The notes below the pieces were generated by a model that saw nothing but the letters and a program-made list of their open reading frames with translations, was not told the DNA's origin and searched no databases. Positions 24,720 through 34,543 of a DNA stretch of 64,000 bases are shown here, piece by piece. Position 1 is the stretch's first letter. Each line of letters starts with the position of its first letter. The translations under genes were made by a program, and so were the position numbers. The stretch spans positions 5,084,001-5,148,000 of the forward strand of contig NZ_CP108025.1 of NCBI RefSeq assembly GCF_041435095.1, given 5' to 3'. Origin of the DNA: Kitasatospora sp. NBC_00315 (GTDB lineage Bacteria; Actinomycetota; Actinomycetes; Streptomycetales; Streptomycetaceae).

Positions 24720-26174
24720 ATGGTGCACGTGACTCGGATCGTGATCATCGGTGGCGGACCTGGCGGATACGAGGCAGCCCTGGTGGCGGCCCAGCTCGGC
24801 GCGGAGGTGACCGTCGTCGACCGCGACGGCCTCGGCGGATCGGCGGTGCTCACCGACTGCGTGCCGTCGAAGACGCTGATCGCGACCGCGGAGGTGATGA
24901 CCACCTTCGACAGCTCGTACGAGGAGCTGGGCATCATCGTCGCCGACGACACCCCCCCGGTCGAGGGCTCGGCCCGGGTGGTCGGCGTGGACCTCGGCAA
25001 GGTCAACCGACGGGTGAAGCGCCTCGCGATCGCCCAGTCGCACGACATCACCCAGTCCGTGACCCGCGCCGGTGTGACGGTGCTGCGCGGCAGGGGCCGG
25101 CTCGGCGGCGGAGGTCAGGCCGCGGACGGCTCCCGCGAGGTGCTGGTGGACGGCCCGGACGGCAGCGTCCAGTCGCTGCGCGCCGACGCGGTGCTGATCG
25201 CCACCGGCGCCCACCCCCGGGAGCTGCCCGACGCGCAGCCGGACGGCGAGCGCATCCTCACCTGGACCCAGGTCTACGACCTGGAGGAGCTGCCGCGCGA
25301 GCTGATCGTGGTCGGCTCCGGTGTCACCGGTGCCGAGTTCGCCGGCGCGTACCAGGCGCTCGGCTCCAGGGTCACGCTGGTCTCCAGCCGTGACCGGGTG
25401 CTGCCGGGCGAGGACCCGGACGCGGCCGAGGTGCTGGAGGAGGTCTTCCGGCGGCGCGGCATGAACGTGATGGGCCGCTCGCGGGCGGAGGGCGCCAAGC
25501 GGGTGGGCGACCACGTGGAGGTGACCCTCGCCGACGGCCAGGTGATCCGCGGTACGCACTGTCTGATGGCGGTCGGCTCGATCCCCAACACCGCGGAGAT
25601 GGGCCTGGAGGAGGCCGGGGTCGAGCTCAACGACTGGGGCCAGATCCGGGTCGACCGGGTGTCCCGCACCAGCGCTCCGGGCGTCTACGCGGCCGGTGAC
25701 TGCACCGGCGTGTTCATGCTGGCCTCGGTCGCCGCGATGCAGGGCCGGATCGCGATGTACCACGCGCTGGGCGACGCCGTTCAGCCGCTGAACCTCAAGA
25801 CGGTCGCCTCCAACGTCTTCACCGACCCGGAGATCGCGACCGTCGGCTACACCGCCGCCGACGTGTCCTGCGGGAAGATGGACGCGGTCGAGGTGAAACT
25901 GCCGCTGCGCGGCAACCCGCGCGCCAAGATGCAGGGCATCAGGGACGGCTTCGTGAAGCTGTTCTGCCGGCCCGGCACCGGCATCGTGGTCGGCGGTGTG
26001 GTGGTGGCGCCGCGCGCGAGCGAACTCATTCACTCGATCTCGCTCGCCGTGGACGCCAATTTGACGGTCGAACAGGTGGCCAGTGCGTTCACCGTCTATC
26101 CGTCGGTGTCCGGTTCCACCGCCGAAGCCGCGCGCCAGTTGCACATCCGCAAGCGGGCCGAGGGCGAATCCTGA
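24720..26174 (+). CDS. LpdA-type NAD(P)H dehydrogenase (quinone) flavoprotein
   Basis: The 484-residue FAD protein has an N-terminal dinucleotide fold IVIIGGGPGGYEAA, a second one VVGSGVTGAEFAGAY for NAD(P)H, FAD-binding GVYAAGDCTG, and a C-terminal dimerisation domain. It resembles dihydrolipoamide dehydrogenases, but where those have two redox cysteines it reads GGSAVLTDCVPSKT with only one. It also lacks the C-terminal HxxxxE pair, having HSISLAVDAN instead. That fits the LpdA-like quinone reductases of actinobacteria. The start is an ATG at 24720 or a GTG 9 bases later; no clear ribosome site is present. Two hairpins follow the gene. Confidence 0.85.
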   Translation: MVHVTRIVIIGGGPGGYEAALVAAQLGAEVTVVDRDGLGGSAVLTDCVPSKTLIATAEVMTTFDSSYEELGIIVADDTPPVEGSARVVGVDLGKVNRRVKRLAIAQSHDITQSVTRAGVTVLRGRGRLGGGGQAADGSREVLVDGPDGSVQSLRADAVLIATGAHPRELPDAQPDGERILTWTQVYDLEELPRELIVVGSGVTGAEFAGAYQALGSRVTLVSSRDRVLPGEDPDAAEVLEEVFRRRGMNVMGRSRAEGAKRVGDHVEVTLADGQVIRGTHCLMAVGSIPNTAEMGLEEAGVELNDWGQIRVDRVSRTSAPGVYAAGDCTGVFMLASVAAMQGRIAMYHALGDAVQPLNLKTVASNVFTDPEIATVGYTAADVSCGKMDAVEVKLPLRGNPRAKMQGIRDGFVKLFCRPGTGIVVGGVVVAPRASELIHSISLAVDANLTVEQVASAFTVYPSVSGSTAEAARQLHIRKRAEGES

Positions 26175-26192
26175 GCCGAGAACGTGCAGTTG

Positions 26193-26218
26193 GGGCGGCC
26201 GCCGTCGGGTGGCCGCCC
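26193..26218 (+). terminator. Terminator after the flavoprotein gene
   Basis: An 8-bp stem GGGCGGCC / GGCCGCCC with a 10-base loop lies 19 bases after the stop codon and is followed by TTC. Confidence 0.75.
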
Positions 26219-26269
26219 TTCGCGCGTCCGTCTCCTTCACCCGTACGGAGGGCGTGCTCACCGTCCGTT

Positions 26270-26300
26270 GGCGGCGCGTAGTCTACGGTCACGCGCCGCC
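26270..26300. terminator. Second hairpin before the DeoR gene
   Basis: A 10-bp perfect stem GGCGGCGCGT / ACGCGCCGCC surrounds an 11-base loop. It lies 74 bases before the DeoR start and may insulate that gene from upstream transcription. Confidence 0.6.
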
Positions 26301-26373
26301 CTCGCGTGAGCAATTCCCGTTACCAGGTGCAAACGCCTGAAAGCAGACGGTCATTCAGGTTACCGTCGGTTCT

Positions 26374-27333
26374 GTGTTTGCAGCAGAACGTCGCCAGTTG
26401 ATCCTCGAAATGGTGCGCGCCAACGGAGCTGTGTCGCTCCGTGAACTGGCTCGCGTCGTCCAGACCTCCGAAGTGACCGTACGTCGTGACGTACGGGCCC
26501 TGGAGGCAGAAGGGCTCCTCGACCGCCGGCACGGCGGCGCGGTGCTCCCCGGCGGCTTCAGCCGCGAACCCGGATACCCGCAGAAGACCCACCTCGCCGC
26601 CGCCGAGAAGAGCGCCATCGCCGATCTCGCGGCCGGCCTGGTGGAGGAGGGCGACGCCATCGTGGTGGGCGCCGGTACCACCACCCAGGAGCTGGCCCGC
26701 CGGCTCGCCCGGGTGCCGGGGCTGACGGTGGTGACCAACTCGCTGCTGGTCGCCCAGGCCCTGGCACACGCCAACCGGGTGGAGGTGGTGATGACCGGCG
26801 GCACCCTCCGGGGCTCCAACTACGCCCTGGTCGGCAGCGGCGCCGAGCAGTCGCTGCACGGGTTGCGGGTCTCCAAGGCCTTCATCTCGGGCAGCGGGCT
26901 GACGGCCGAGCGCGGGCTGTCGACCACGAACATGCTCTCCGCGAGCGTGGACCGGGCTCTGGTGCAGTCGGCCGCCGAGGTCATCGTCCTCGCCGACCAC
27001 ACCAAGCTCGGCGCGGACACCATGTTCCAGACCGTCCCGACCGACGCCATCACCCGGCTGGTGACGGACGAACACGCCACGGCGGACGACCGCACCGCCC
27101 GGGAGCTCGACGCGCTGGCCGACTGCGGGGTCCAGATCGACGTCGCCCCGCTCGGCCTGGCAGCCGATCCCGTGCCGCACGGCGGCGGGGGCGGGCCCAC
27201 GCACCAGGCGCCGGTCGGCGCCGTCCCGCGCCGGGCCGTCCCGCCGCCGGGTGCCGCCCCGCTGCCCGGTCAGCGGCGCCCCGGCGCCCACGGGGGCATG
27301 GTCGCCCGGCCGCTGGCCTCCGGCCGCTCCTGA
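26374..27333 (+). CDS. DeoR-family transcriptional regulator
   Basis: The 319-residue protein has a DeoR N-terminal HTH (ERRQLILEMVRANGAVSLRELARVVQTSEVTVRRD in outline, residues 5-38) and a DeoRC sugar-phosphate sensor domain (GAGTTTQELARRL, VVTNSLLVAQAL, MTGGTLRG, DHTKLG). About 60 residues of Gly/Pro-rich low-complexity sequence are added at the C-terminus. DeoR proteins usually repress sugar or nucleoside catabolism and respond to sugar phosphates. The target is not evident; the nucleoside operators at deoC and the phosphorylase gene are possible targets but not shown. The GTG start gives the full HTH. Confidence 0.88.
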   Translation: MFAAERRQLILEMVRANGAVSLRELARVVQTSEVTVRRDVRALEAEGLLDRRHGGAVLPGGFSREPGYPQKTHLAAAEKSAIADLAAGLVEEGDAIVVGAGTTTQELARRLARVPGLTVVTNSLLVAQALAHANRVEVVMTGGTLRGSNYALVGSGAEQSLHGLRVSKAFISGSGLTAERGLSTTNMLSASVDRALVQSAAEVIVLADHTKLGADTMFQTVPTDAITRLVTDEHATADDRTARELDALADCGVQIDVAPLGLAADPVPHGGGGGPTHQAPVGAVPRRAVPPPGAAPLPGQRRPGAHGGMVARPLASGRS

Positions 27334-27352
27334 CCGTCGGCCGCTCCCGACC

Positions 27353-27394
27353 ACGGGTCGGCGGCGGCACGGGTCGGCGGCGGCACCGGGTCGG
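27353..27394. repeat. Short tandem repeat after the DeoR gene
   Basis: The unit ACGGGTCGGCGGCGGC occurs twice and decays into a third partial copy. It lies in the 218-base gap before the carboxylase terminator; no gene is seen there. Confidence 0.65.
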
Positions 27395-27490
27395 CAGCGT
27401 CGAGAGCCGCCGCACGGCGAACCGCCGCGCGGAGAGTCACCGCGCCCCGGCCCGCCGGCCACGGGTCATCCGCCGCCGTCCGGAACGCGA

Positions 27491-27534
27491 ACCGCGGCCG
27501 GTCCCGCACCCTCGGGTGCGGGACCGGCCGCGGT
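27491..27534. terminator. Terminator between convergent DeoR and carboxylase genes
   Basis: A near-perfect 21-bp stem (27491-27511 with 27514-27534) lies 17 bases from the minus-strand carboxylase stop. Confidence 0.88.
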
Positions 27535-27551
27535 GACCGTACGGGCTGCCG

Positions 27552-29324
27552 TCAGTCCTTGATCTCGCAGAGCGCGGCGCCGCTGCTGACGCTGGCGCCG
27601 ACCTCGGCCTTGAGGCCGACGACGGTGCCGGCCTTGTGCGCGTTGAGCGGCTGCTCCATCTTCATCGCCTCCAGGACGACGATCAGCTCGCCCTCCTCGA
27701 CGACCTGGCCCTCCTCGACGGCGACCTTGACGATGGTGCCCTGCATCGGCGAGGCCAGCGAGTCACCGCTGACGGCCGAGCCGGCCTTCTTCACGCCGAC
27801 CCGGCGCTTGGCCTTGGCACCCGCGCCGCCCCCGGTGGGGGCGGAGGCGACACCGAGGGACGAGGGCAGCGAGACCTCGATCCGCTTGCCGCCCACCTCG
27901 ACCACCACGGTCTCGCGGACGTCGGCCTCCTCGGCCTCGCCGCCCGCGCCGGTGAACGCCGGGATGGTGTTGTCGAACCCGGTCTCGATCCAGCGGGTGA
28001 AGACCGTGAACGGTCCCTCGCCGCCGTGCACCTCCGGCGCGAACGCCGGGTCGGTGACGACCGCCCGGTGGAACGGGATGGCGGTGGCCATGCCCTCCAC
28101 CTTGAACTCCGCCAGCGCCCGGGCGGCGCGCTGCAGCGCCTGCTTGCGGGTGGCGCCGGTGACGATCAGCTTCGCGAGCAGCGAATCCCAGGCCGGGCCG
28201 ATGACCGAGCCGCTCTCGACACCCGCGTCCAGGCGCACGCCCGGACCGGACGGCGGCGCGAACAGCGTGACGGTGCCGGGGGCGGGCAGGAAGCCGCGCC
28301 CCGGGTCCTCGCCGTTGATCCGGAACTCGATCGAGTGACCGCGCACGGCCGGGTCGTCGTACCCGAGCGCCTCGCCGTCGGCGATCCGGAACATCTCGCG
28401 GACCAGGTCGAGCCCGGTGACCTCCTCGGAGACCGGGTGCTCCACCTGCAGGCGGGTGTTGACCTCCAGGAAGGAGATCAGGCCGTCCTGGGAGACCAGG
28501 AACTCGCAGGTGCCCGCGCCGACGTAGCCCGCCTCGCGCAGGATCGCCTTGGACGCCCGGTACAGCTCGGCGTTCTGCTCGGCGGTCAGGAACGGCGCGG
28601 GCGCCTCCTCGACCAGCTTCTGGTGCCGGCGCTGGAGCGAGCAGTCACGGGTGGAGACCACCACCACGTTGCCGTGCTGGTCGGCCAGGCACTGGGTCTC
28701 CACGTGCCGGGGGTTGTCGAGGTACTGCTCGACGAAGCACTCGCCGCGCCCGAAGGCGGCGACGGCCTCGCGGACGGCCGACTCGAACAGCTCCGGGATC
28801 TCCTCCAGCGTGCGGGCGACCTTCAGGCCGCGGCCGCCACCGCCGAAGGCCGCCTTGATGGCGACCGGCAGGCCGTGCTCGCGGGCGAAGGCCACGACCT
28901 CCTCCGCGCCTGCGACCGGCTCCGGCGTGCCGGCCACCAGCGGGGCACCGGCGCGCTGCGCCACGTGCCTGGCGGTGACCTTGTCGCCGAGATCGCGGAT
29001 GGCCTGCGGCGGCGGGCCGATCCAGGTCAGGCCCGCGTCGAGGACGGCCTGGGCGAATTCGGCGTTCTCGGAGAGGAAGCCGTAGCCCGGGTGGACGGCG
29101 TCCGCACCGGAGTCGGCGGCCGCCTTGAGCACCTTGGCGATGTCCAGGTAGCTGGTGCCGGGGGTGTCGCCGCCGAGCGCGTACGCCTCGTCGGCCGCGC
29201 GGACGTGAAGCGCATCCCGGTCCGGCTCGGCGTATACGGCGACGCTGGCGATACCGGCATCCGAGCAGGCCCGGGCGACGCGGACGGCGATTTCTCCGCG
29301 GTTGGCGATGAGCACCTTGCGCAC
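27552..29324 (-). CDS. accA2: Acyl-CoA carboxylase alpha subunit (biotin carboxylase plus biotin carrier)
   Basis: The 590-residue protein joins a biotin carboxylase (residues 1-450) to a biotin carrier domain (about 515-590). Biotin carboxylase signatures include VLIANRGEIAVRV, HPGYGFLSEN, the ATP-grasp glycine loop FGGGGRGLKVA, RDCSLQRRHQKLVEEAP and EVNTRLQVEHPVSEE. The biotinylated lysine is in EAMKMEQP (about K555), 35 residues from the end. It is the alpha subunit of acetyl/propionyl-CoA carboxylase complexes, making malonyl- or methylmalonyl-CoA. The beta and epsilon subunits lie 2-4 kb away on the same strand, and BirA, which attaches biotin, is close by. GTG start with GGGAG ribosome site. 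Confidence 0.95.
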   Translation of the reverse strand: MRKVLIANRGEIAVRVARACSDAGIASVAVYAEPDRDALHVRAADEAYALGGDTPGTSYLDIAKVLKAAADSGADAVHPGYGFLSENAEFAQAVLDAGLTWIGPPPQAIRDLGDKVTARHVAQRAGAPLVAGTPEPVAGAEEVVAFAREHGLPVAIKAAFGGGGRGLKVARTLEEIPELFESAVREAVAAFGRGECFVEQYLDNPRHVETQCLADQHGNVVVVSTRDCSLQRRHQKLVEEAPAPFLTAEQNAELYRASKAILREAGYVGAGTCEFLVSQDGLISFLEVNTRLQVEHPVSEEVTGLDLVREMFRIADGEALGYDDPAVRGHSIEFRINGEDPGRGFLPAPGTVTLFAPPSGPGVRLDAGVESGSVIGPAWDSLLAKLIVTGATRKQALQRAARALAEFKVEGMATAIPFHRAVVTDPAFAPEVHGGEGPFTVFTRWIETGFDNTIPAFTGAGGEAEEADVRETVVVEVGGKRIEVSLPSSLGVASAPTGGGAGAKAKRRVGVKKAGSAVSGDSLASPMQGTIVKVAVEEGQVVEEGELIVVLEAMKMEQPLNAHKAGTVVGLKAEVGASVSSGAALCEIKD

Positions 29325-29543
29325 AATGGCTCCCTTCTTGAACCTCGTCGAGTCTATGGATTACAGGGTGGTACCGGCGAGTAGCCCAGGGTGGTGAGCT
29401 AGCCCACACGGAGGGTCGGACGGCTGTGTGACCGGTCGGGCACGGAACGGGACGCTCCGCAGGTCGTGGACGGTGCCGCTGTCAGGCCCGTGCTCCGGGC
29501 CGTGACCGCGCCGTCGCGCCGCCGTGCCGTGGCCTTCGCCACA

Positions 29544-30329
29544 TCATGGCGAGGGCGCCGGGGCCTGGGCCGGAACGGCGGTCGGCGTGGCGGGTGCCAC
29601 CGGCGTGGCGAGGGCCTCGTGGGTGACGTCCGCGACCAGCTCGACCAGATCCGGTCCGTAGGCGGTGGAGTTGACCAGCCGTAGCACCAGCGCGAAGGTC
29701 CCGTCCGTGCCGTGGGTGCGGGCCAGCTTCCGGTGGTTGGCCACCAGGTAGCGGACGGCGGCGTGGTTGGACGTCGCCGTCTGGCCGGCGATCAGGAAGG
29801 CGGGCCGGCCGCCGTGTCCGGTCTGGATCCGGGCCAGCAGCGCGTACACCCGGCCGCCGGTCGTCCGCGAGGGGCTCTGGTAGCCGTAGGACTCGGAGCC
29901 GACCGCGAGGCTCATCTCGTGGTGGCGGACCGGGTCCTCGGCGAAGGTGACGCCCGGCAGCCAGGAGGTGAGGTGGGCGGCCGTCCGGTCGTTGCTGGCG
30001 GGGCCGCCGAGGCAGAACTCGGCCTTGTGGCCCAGTCCTTGGCGTACCTCGTCGTGGGTCACCAGTTCGGCCTGCGCGCCGCACTCCTTCACCAGCGCGG
30101 ACAGCTCCATCAGGGCGAACACGTCGTTGCGCGAGACGCTCTTCGAACTGTTCGACGCGGTGTGCCGGTTGACCACCAGCAGGCACTCCGAACCGCCCGG
30201 CATGCCGAAGAACTCACGGACCCGGCCGAGCCGGCGCCGCCGGCGCACGTTCTGGGCGAGCCAGCCGAGCGAGGCGCTGATCGCGGTGGCGACCAGGCCG
30301 AGCACCACGTTGAGCACGCTGTCGGTCAT
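29544..30329 (-). CDS. Conserved membrane-anchored protein of unknown function
   Basis: The 261-residue protein has an N-terminal transmembrane helix (about residues 4-24) and a basic NVRRRRRLGRVREFFG stop-transfer. A globular domain follows with regular strand/helix alternation: ECLLVVNRHTASN, ELVTHDEVRQGLG, EFCLGGPASNDRTAAHL and RPAFLIAGQTATSNHAAVRYL. The paired GGPASN and AGQTATSN segments look like two glycine-rich nucleotide- or sugar-binding-like turns. The C-terminus is Ala/Pro-rich. I cannot assign a family. The gene stands alone between the carboxylase alpha subunit and maf and has a GGAGAGG ribosome site. Confidence 0.7.
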   Translation of the reverse strand: MTDSVLNVVLGLVATAISASLGWLAQNVRRRRRLGRVREFFGMPGGSECLLVVNRHTASNSSKSVSRNDVFALMELSALVKECGAQAELVTHDEVRQGLGHKAEFCLGGPASNDRTAAHLTSWLPGVTFAEDPVRHHEMSLAVGSESYGYQSPSRTTGGRVYALLARIQTGHGGRPAFLIAGQTATSNHAAVRYLVANHRKLARTHGTDGTFALVLRLVNSTAYGPDLVELVADVTHEALATPVAPATPTAVPAQAPAPSP

Positions 30330-30478
30330 CCCTGCTGTCCTCTCCGGGTCGGTGGCCCGGCCAGCCTATCGGCGCGCCCCGCCCGCACGGTCTGGGTCGG
30401 CGGGACAGATGTCCGGCCGGGGATCTGTCGGAACCGGTAGGGTCCGGCCCCACCGGATGTGGTGGGCCGGGCCCGGGA

Positions 30479-31078
30479 TCAGACCCAGAGGTCGGTCAGC
30501 CGCACGCCGAGGTCGGCCAGCAGACGGCGCAGCAGCGGCAGTGACAGGCCGATGACGTTGCCGGGGTCGCCGTCGATGCCCTCCACGAACGGGGCCGAGC
30601 GGCCGTCCAGGGTGAAGGCGCCCGCCACGTGCAGCGGTTCGCCGGAGGCGACGTAGGCGGCGATCTCGGCGTCGTCCGGGGTGCCGAAGCGGACGGTGGT
30701 GGACGCGGTCGCCGAGGACTGCCGGCCGGTGGCGGTGTCGATCACGCAGTGCCCGGTCCGCAGGACGCCGGAGCGCCCGCGCATGGACCGCCAGCGGGCG
30801 AGCGCGTCGGCGGCGTCGGCGGGCTTGCCGAGCGCCTCGCCGTCCAGTTCCAGGACGGAGTCGCAGCCGATCACCAGTTCGCCGTCGGTGAGGCCGCCGG
30901 CGACGGCCTTGGCCTTGGCCTCGGCGAGCACCAGCGCCAGCTCGGCGGGGGTGGCGGCGGTGATCGCGTCCTCGTCCACGCCGCTGACGACGACCCGCGG
31001 ATCCAGGCCCGCCTGGCGCAGCAGCCCGAGGCGGGCGGGGGAGGCGGAGGCGAGCACGAGCGTGCGGCGGTCGGTCAT
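30479..31078 (-). CDS. maf: Maf nucleotide pyrophosphatase
   Basis: The 199-residue protein is a Maf/HAM1-like nucleotide pyrophosphatase. It has LVLASASPARLGLLRQAG at the N-terminus, the catalytic-region motif VIGCDSVLELDG, GKPADAADA, and the C-terminal EGIDGDPGNVIGLSLPLLRRLL. Maf proteins hydrolyse non-canonical or modified NTPs (dTTP/UTP/CTP types) to the monophosphate and can influence septation. The position between the carboxylase alpha and beta subunit genes is conserved in Streptomyces as I recall it. The ATG at 31078 is preferred over a GTG two codons upstream. Confidence 0.92.
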   Translation of the reverse strand: MTDRRTLVLASASPARLGLLRQAGLDPRVVVSGVDEDAITAATPAELALVLAEAKAKAVAGGLTDGELVIGCDSVLELDGEALGKPADAADALARWRSMRGRSGVLRTGHCVIDTATGRQSSATASTTVRFGTPDDAEIAAYVASGEPLHVAGAFTLDGRSAPFVEGIDGDPGNVIGLSLPLLRRLLADLGVRLTDLWV

Positions 31079-31151
31079 GGCCACCAGCGTAGGGGGTGCG
31101 GTGGCCGGCCGGTGGCGCTCCCGCCCCGGGGGTCGTCGGAGCGCCAGGTCG

Positions 31152-31277
31152 TCAGAGCATCAGCAGGACGGCCATCAGGAGTGTGAGGGCGGCGAGCAGC
31201 GGCCCGGCGCGGCGCAGCCGCTCCTGGAGGTCCCGGGCCTCGGGGGAGGGCTCGTCGCGGGGGTCTGACCAGAGCAC
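31152..31277 (-). CDS. mmpB: 41-residue membrane peptide, probable MmpB
   Basis: The frame encodes a 41-residue peptide: VLWSDPRDEPSPEARDLQER followed by LRRAGPLLAAL and a C-terminal hydrophobic helix TLLMAVLLML. The opening LWSDP and the single C-terminal helix match what I remember of the Streptomyces morphogenic membrane protein MmpB, so the name is tentative. The gene lies between maf and the carboxylase epsilon gene. Its GTG start directly follows GGAGGA, an unusually tight spacing. A perfect palindrome lies 34 bases upstream, suggesting its own regulated promoter. Confidence 0.65.
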   Translation of the reverse strand: MLWSDPRDEPSPEARDLQERLRRAGPLLAALTLLMAVLLML

Positions 31278-31310
31278 TCCTCCAGGGTGCGCCGCCGCGC
31301 GCGGCGGGCG

Positions 31311-31330
31311 CCTGAGTATCCGTACTCAGG
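31311..31330. promoter_or_regulatory. Palindromic operator-like site before the 41-residue peptide gene
   Basis: CCTGAGTA-TCCG-TACTCAGG is a perfect 8-bp inverted repeat with a 4-base spacer. It is centred about 43 bases upstream of the peptide's start and lies just beyond the carboxylase terminator. It looks like a binding site for a dimeric regulator. Confidence 0.6.
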
Positions 31331-31334
31331 TTTC

Positions 31335-31375
31335 GGGGCCGTCCGGGCCGGGGTGCGCCCGGCCCGGACGGCCCC
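31335..31375. terminator. Terminator of the carboxylase beta-epsilon operon
   Basis: An 18-bp perfect stem (31335-31352 with 31358-31375) with a 5-base loop lies 18 bases beyond the epsilon-subunit stop codon. Confidence 0.88.
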
Positions 31376-31392
31376 GCCGCGGCGGGGACCGG

Positions 31393-31611
31393 TCAGCCGG
31401 CCCAGCCCGAGGTGCGCCAGGCGTTGACGCCGGGCCTCGGCGCGACGCGCAGGCGCCGGGCGTGGTCGTTCCAGGGGGAGGCCGGGCCGGCGCCGGTGCG
31501 GGCCGCCTCGGCGGCGGCCTGCGCGGCGGCGGCCCGGGCTGAGACCACCGCCAGGACGGTGGCCAGCTCCTCGGGGGTCGGCTGCCCGTGCAGCACGTGG
31601 ATCGGGGCCAT
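31393..31611 (-). CDS. Acyl-CoA carboxylase epsilon subunit
   Basis: The 72-residue protein fits the small epsilon subunits (AccE/PccE) of actinobacterial acyl-CoA carboxylases. It has the N-terminal VLHGQPTPEELATVLAVVSA segment, an Ala-rich helix, and a C-terminal SPWND...RPGVNAWRTSGW motif. Epsilon subunits bind the beta subunit hexamer and raise activity. The gene starts 24 bases after the stop of the beta-subunit gene, so the two form one operon. The ATG is the only sensible start. Confidence 0.88.
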   Translation of the reverse strand: MAPIHVLHGQPTPEELATVLAVVSARAAAAQAAAEAARTGAGPASPWNDHARRLRVAPRPGVNAWRTSGWAG

Positions 31612-31635
31612 GTCTCAATCCTCTCGCGGCCGGGT

Positions 31636-33216
<1,581 letters not shown>

Positions 33217-33284
33217 CCGGTCGCTCTCCCTGATCCTGGGCCGCGTCCTGTCGGTACTGGGTGAGGGCAGGGCGGCGCAACGAA

Positions 33285-33298
33285 CTACCGCTCGGTAG
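33285..33298. promoter_or_regulatory. Inverted repeat operator between pccB and birA
   Basis: CTACCG-CT-CGGTAG is a perfect 6-bp inverted repeat of the compact type often bound by TetR-family repressors. It lies 69-82 bases before pccB and about 130 bases before birA, so it could control either. The regulator is unknown. Confidence 0.6.
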
Positions 33299-33430
33299 CG
33301 TAGCCAGCGCGGAGCGTTTTCCGTTATGGCCAGCGACACAGTGTGTTAACGAGCGTTCTGCGGGACGATGGGGCGGCCTGCGCGCTCGCCCTGCGGGCCC
33401 TTGGGCGGTGGTGGCCCTAGGCTCGGTCCC

Positions 33431-34372
33431 ATGACTGAGTCAGCGAGCGAGCCGGTCCGTCCCTCGTCCGGCGTGTCGTCCGACGGGACCGCCTCCTCCC
33501 GTCGCAGCGGGCTGCGCGGCTTCGGCCACGCGGGCCCCTCCCCCTGGACCGATCTGGACCGGCCGCCGCTGGACGCCGCCGCCCTGCGCAGCGACCTGCT
33601 GCTCCCCGGTGCCCTGTGGACGTCCCTCGACGTGGTGACCGAGACCGGCTCCACCAACACCGACCTGGCCGCGCGCGCCAAGGAGGGCGCCGGCGAGGGC
33701 GCGGTGCTGGTCGCGGAGGCGCAGAGCGCGGGGCGCGGGCGGCTGGAGCGCCGGTGGACGGCGCCGCCCCGCTCCGGGATCTTCCTCTCCGTGCTGCTGA
33801 GGCCCGCCGCCGTCCCGGTGGAGCGCTTCGGCTGGCTGCCGATCCTGGTCGGCGTGGCGGCGGCGAGCACGCTCGGGCGGGTCGCCGGGGTGGACGTCAC
33901 CCTGAAGTGGCCCAACGACCTCCAGGTCTCCGTCGACGGTGCGGAGCGCAAGGTCGGCGGCATCCTCACCGAGCTCGCCGACGGCGCGGTGATCGCGGGC
34001 CTGGGCCTCAACGTCTCGTTGCGCGAGGACGAGCTGCCGGTGCCCGCCGCCGCCTCGCTCGCCCTGGCCGGTGCCGCCGTCACCGACCGCGGCACCCTGC
34101 TGCGGGCCCTGCTGCGCGAGTTCGCCGACCTGTACCGCGAGTGGACGGCGGCTGCGGGCGACCCGCACGCGAGCGGTCTGCTGCCCGCCTACACCGACCG
34201 CTGCGGCACGCTCGGGCGGGCCGTGAAGGTCCAGCTGCCCGGTGGCAGGGAGCTGGCGGGCGAGGCGGTGGCGATCGACGGCGACGGGCGGCTGGTGGTC
34301 CGCACGGCCGACGGTGCCAGGCAGCCGGTGGGCGCGGGCGACGTCGTGCACGTCCGGCCGGAGAGTGGCTGA
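33431..34372 (+). CDS. birA: Biotin-[acetyl-CoA-carboxylase] ligase BirA (no N-terminal HTH)
   Basis: The 313-residue ligase attaches biotin to the carrier domain of carboxylases via biotinyl-AMP. Seen motifs: TGSTNTDLA, the biotin/AMP-binding loop SAGRGRLERRW, LKWPNDLQV, RKVGGILTE and a C-terminal SH3-like barrel with EAVAIDGDGRLVV. The N-terminal 50 residues are Ser/Pro-rich instead of the DNA-binding HTH of E. coli BirA, so it is probably not a repressor. It is divergent from pccB, fitting a supply role for the carboxylase complex. ATG at 33431 is the first in the conserved frame. Confidence 0.9.
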   Translation: MTESASEPVRPSSGVSSDGTASSRRSGLRGFGHAGPSPWTDLDRPPLDAAALRSDLLLPGALWTSLDVVTETGSTNTDLAARAKEGAGEGAVLVAEAQSAGRGRLERRWTAPPRSGIFLSVLLRPAAVPVERFGWLPILVGVAAASTLGRVAGVDVTLKWPNDLQVSVDGAERKVGGILTELADGAVIAGLGLNVSLREDELPVPAAASLALAGAAVTDRGTLLRALLREFADLYREWTAAAGDPHASGLLPAYTDRCGTLGRAVKVQLPGGRELAGEAVAIDGDGRLVVRTADGARQPVGAGDVVHVRPESG

Positions 34373-34543
34373 GAGCCTGCGGCAACCAGGCCCTTTGCCG
34401 CTGCTTGCCCCGGGCGGATGCCTCGGATGACGCGATTTCGTGCGAACATTCCACCTGGCAGCGGTGTGAGGCGCGCCACTACCCCCTCCGGGGCGGGCGG
34501 TGCGCGCCACCGCCGGGGTGTCGAGTAGGCGGGACGAGAGCAA

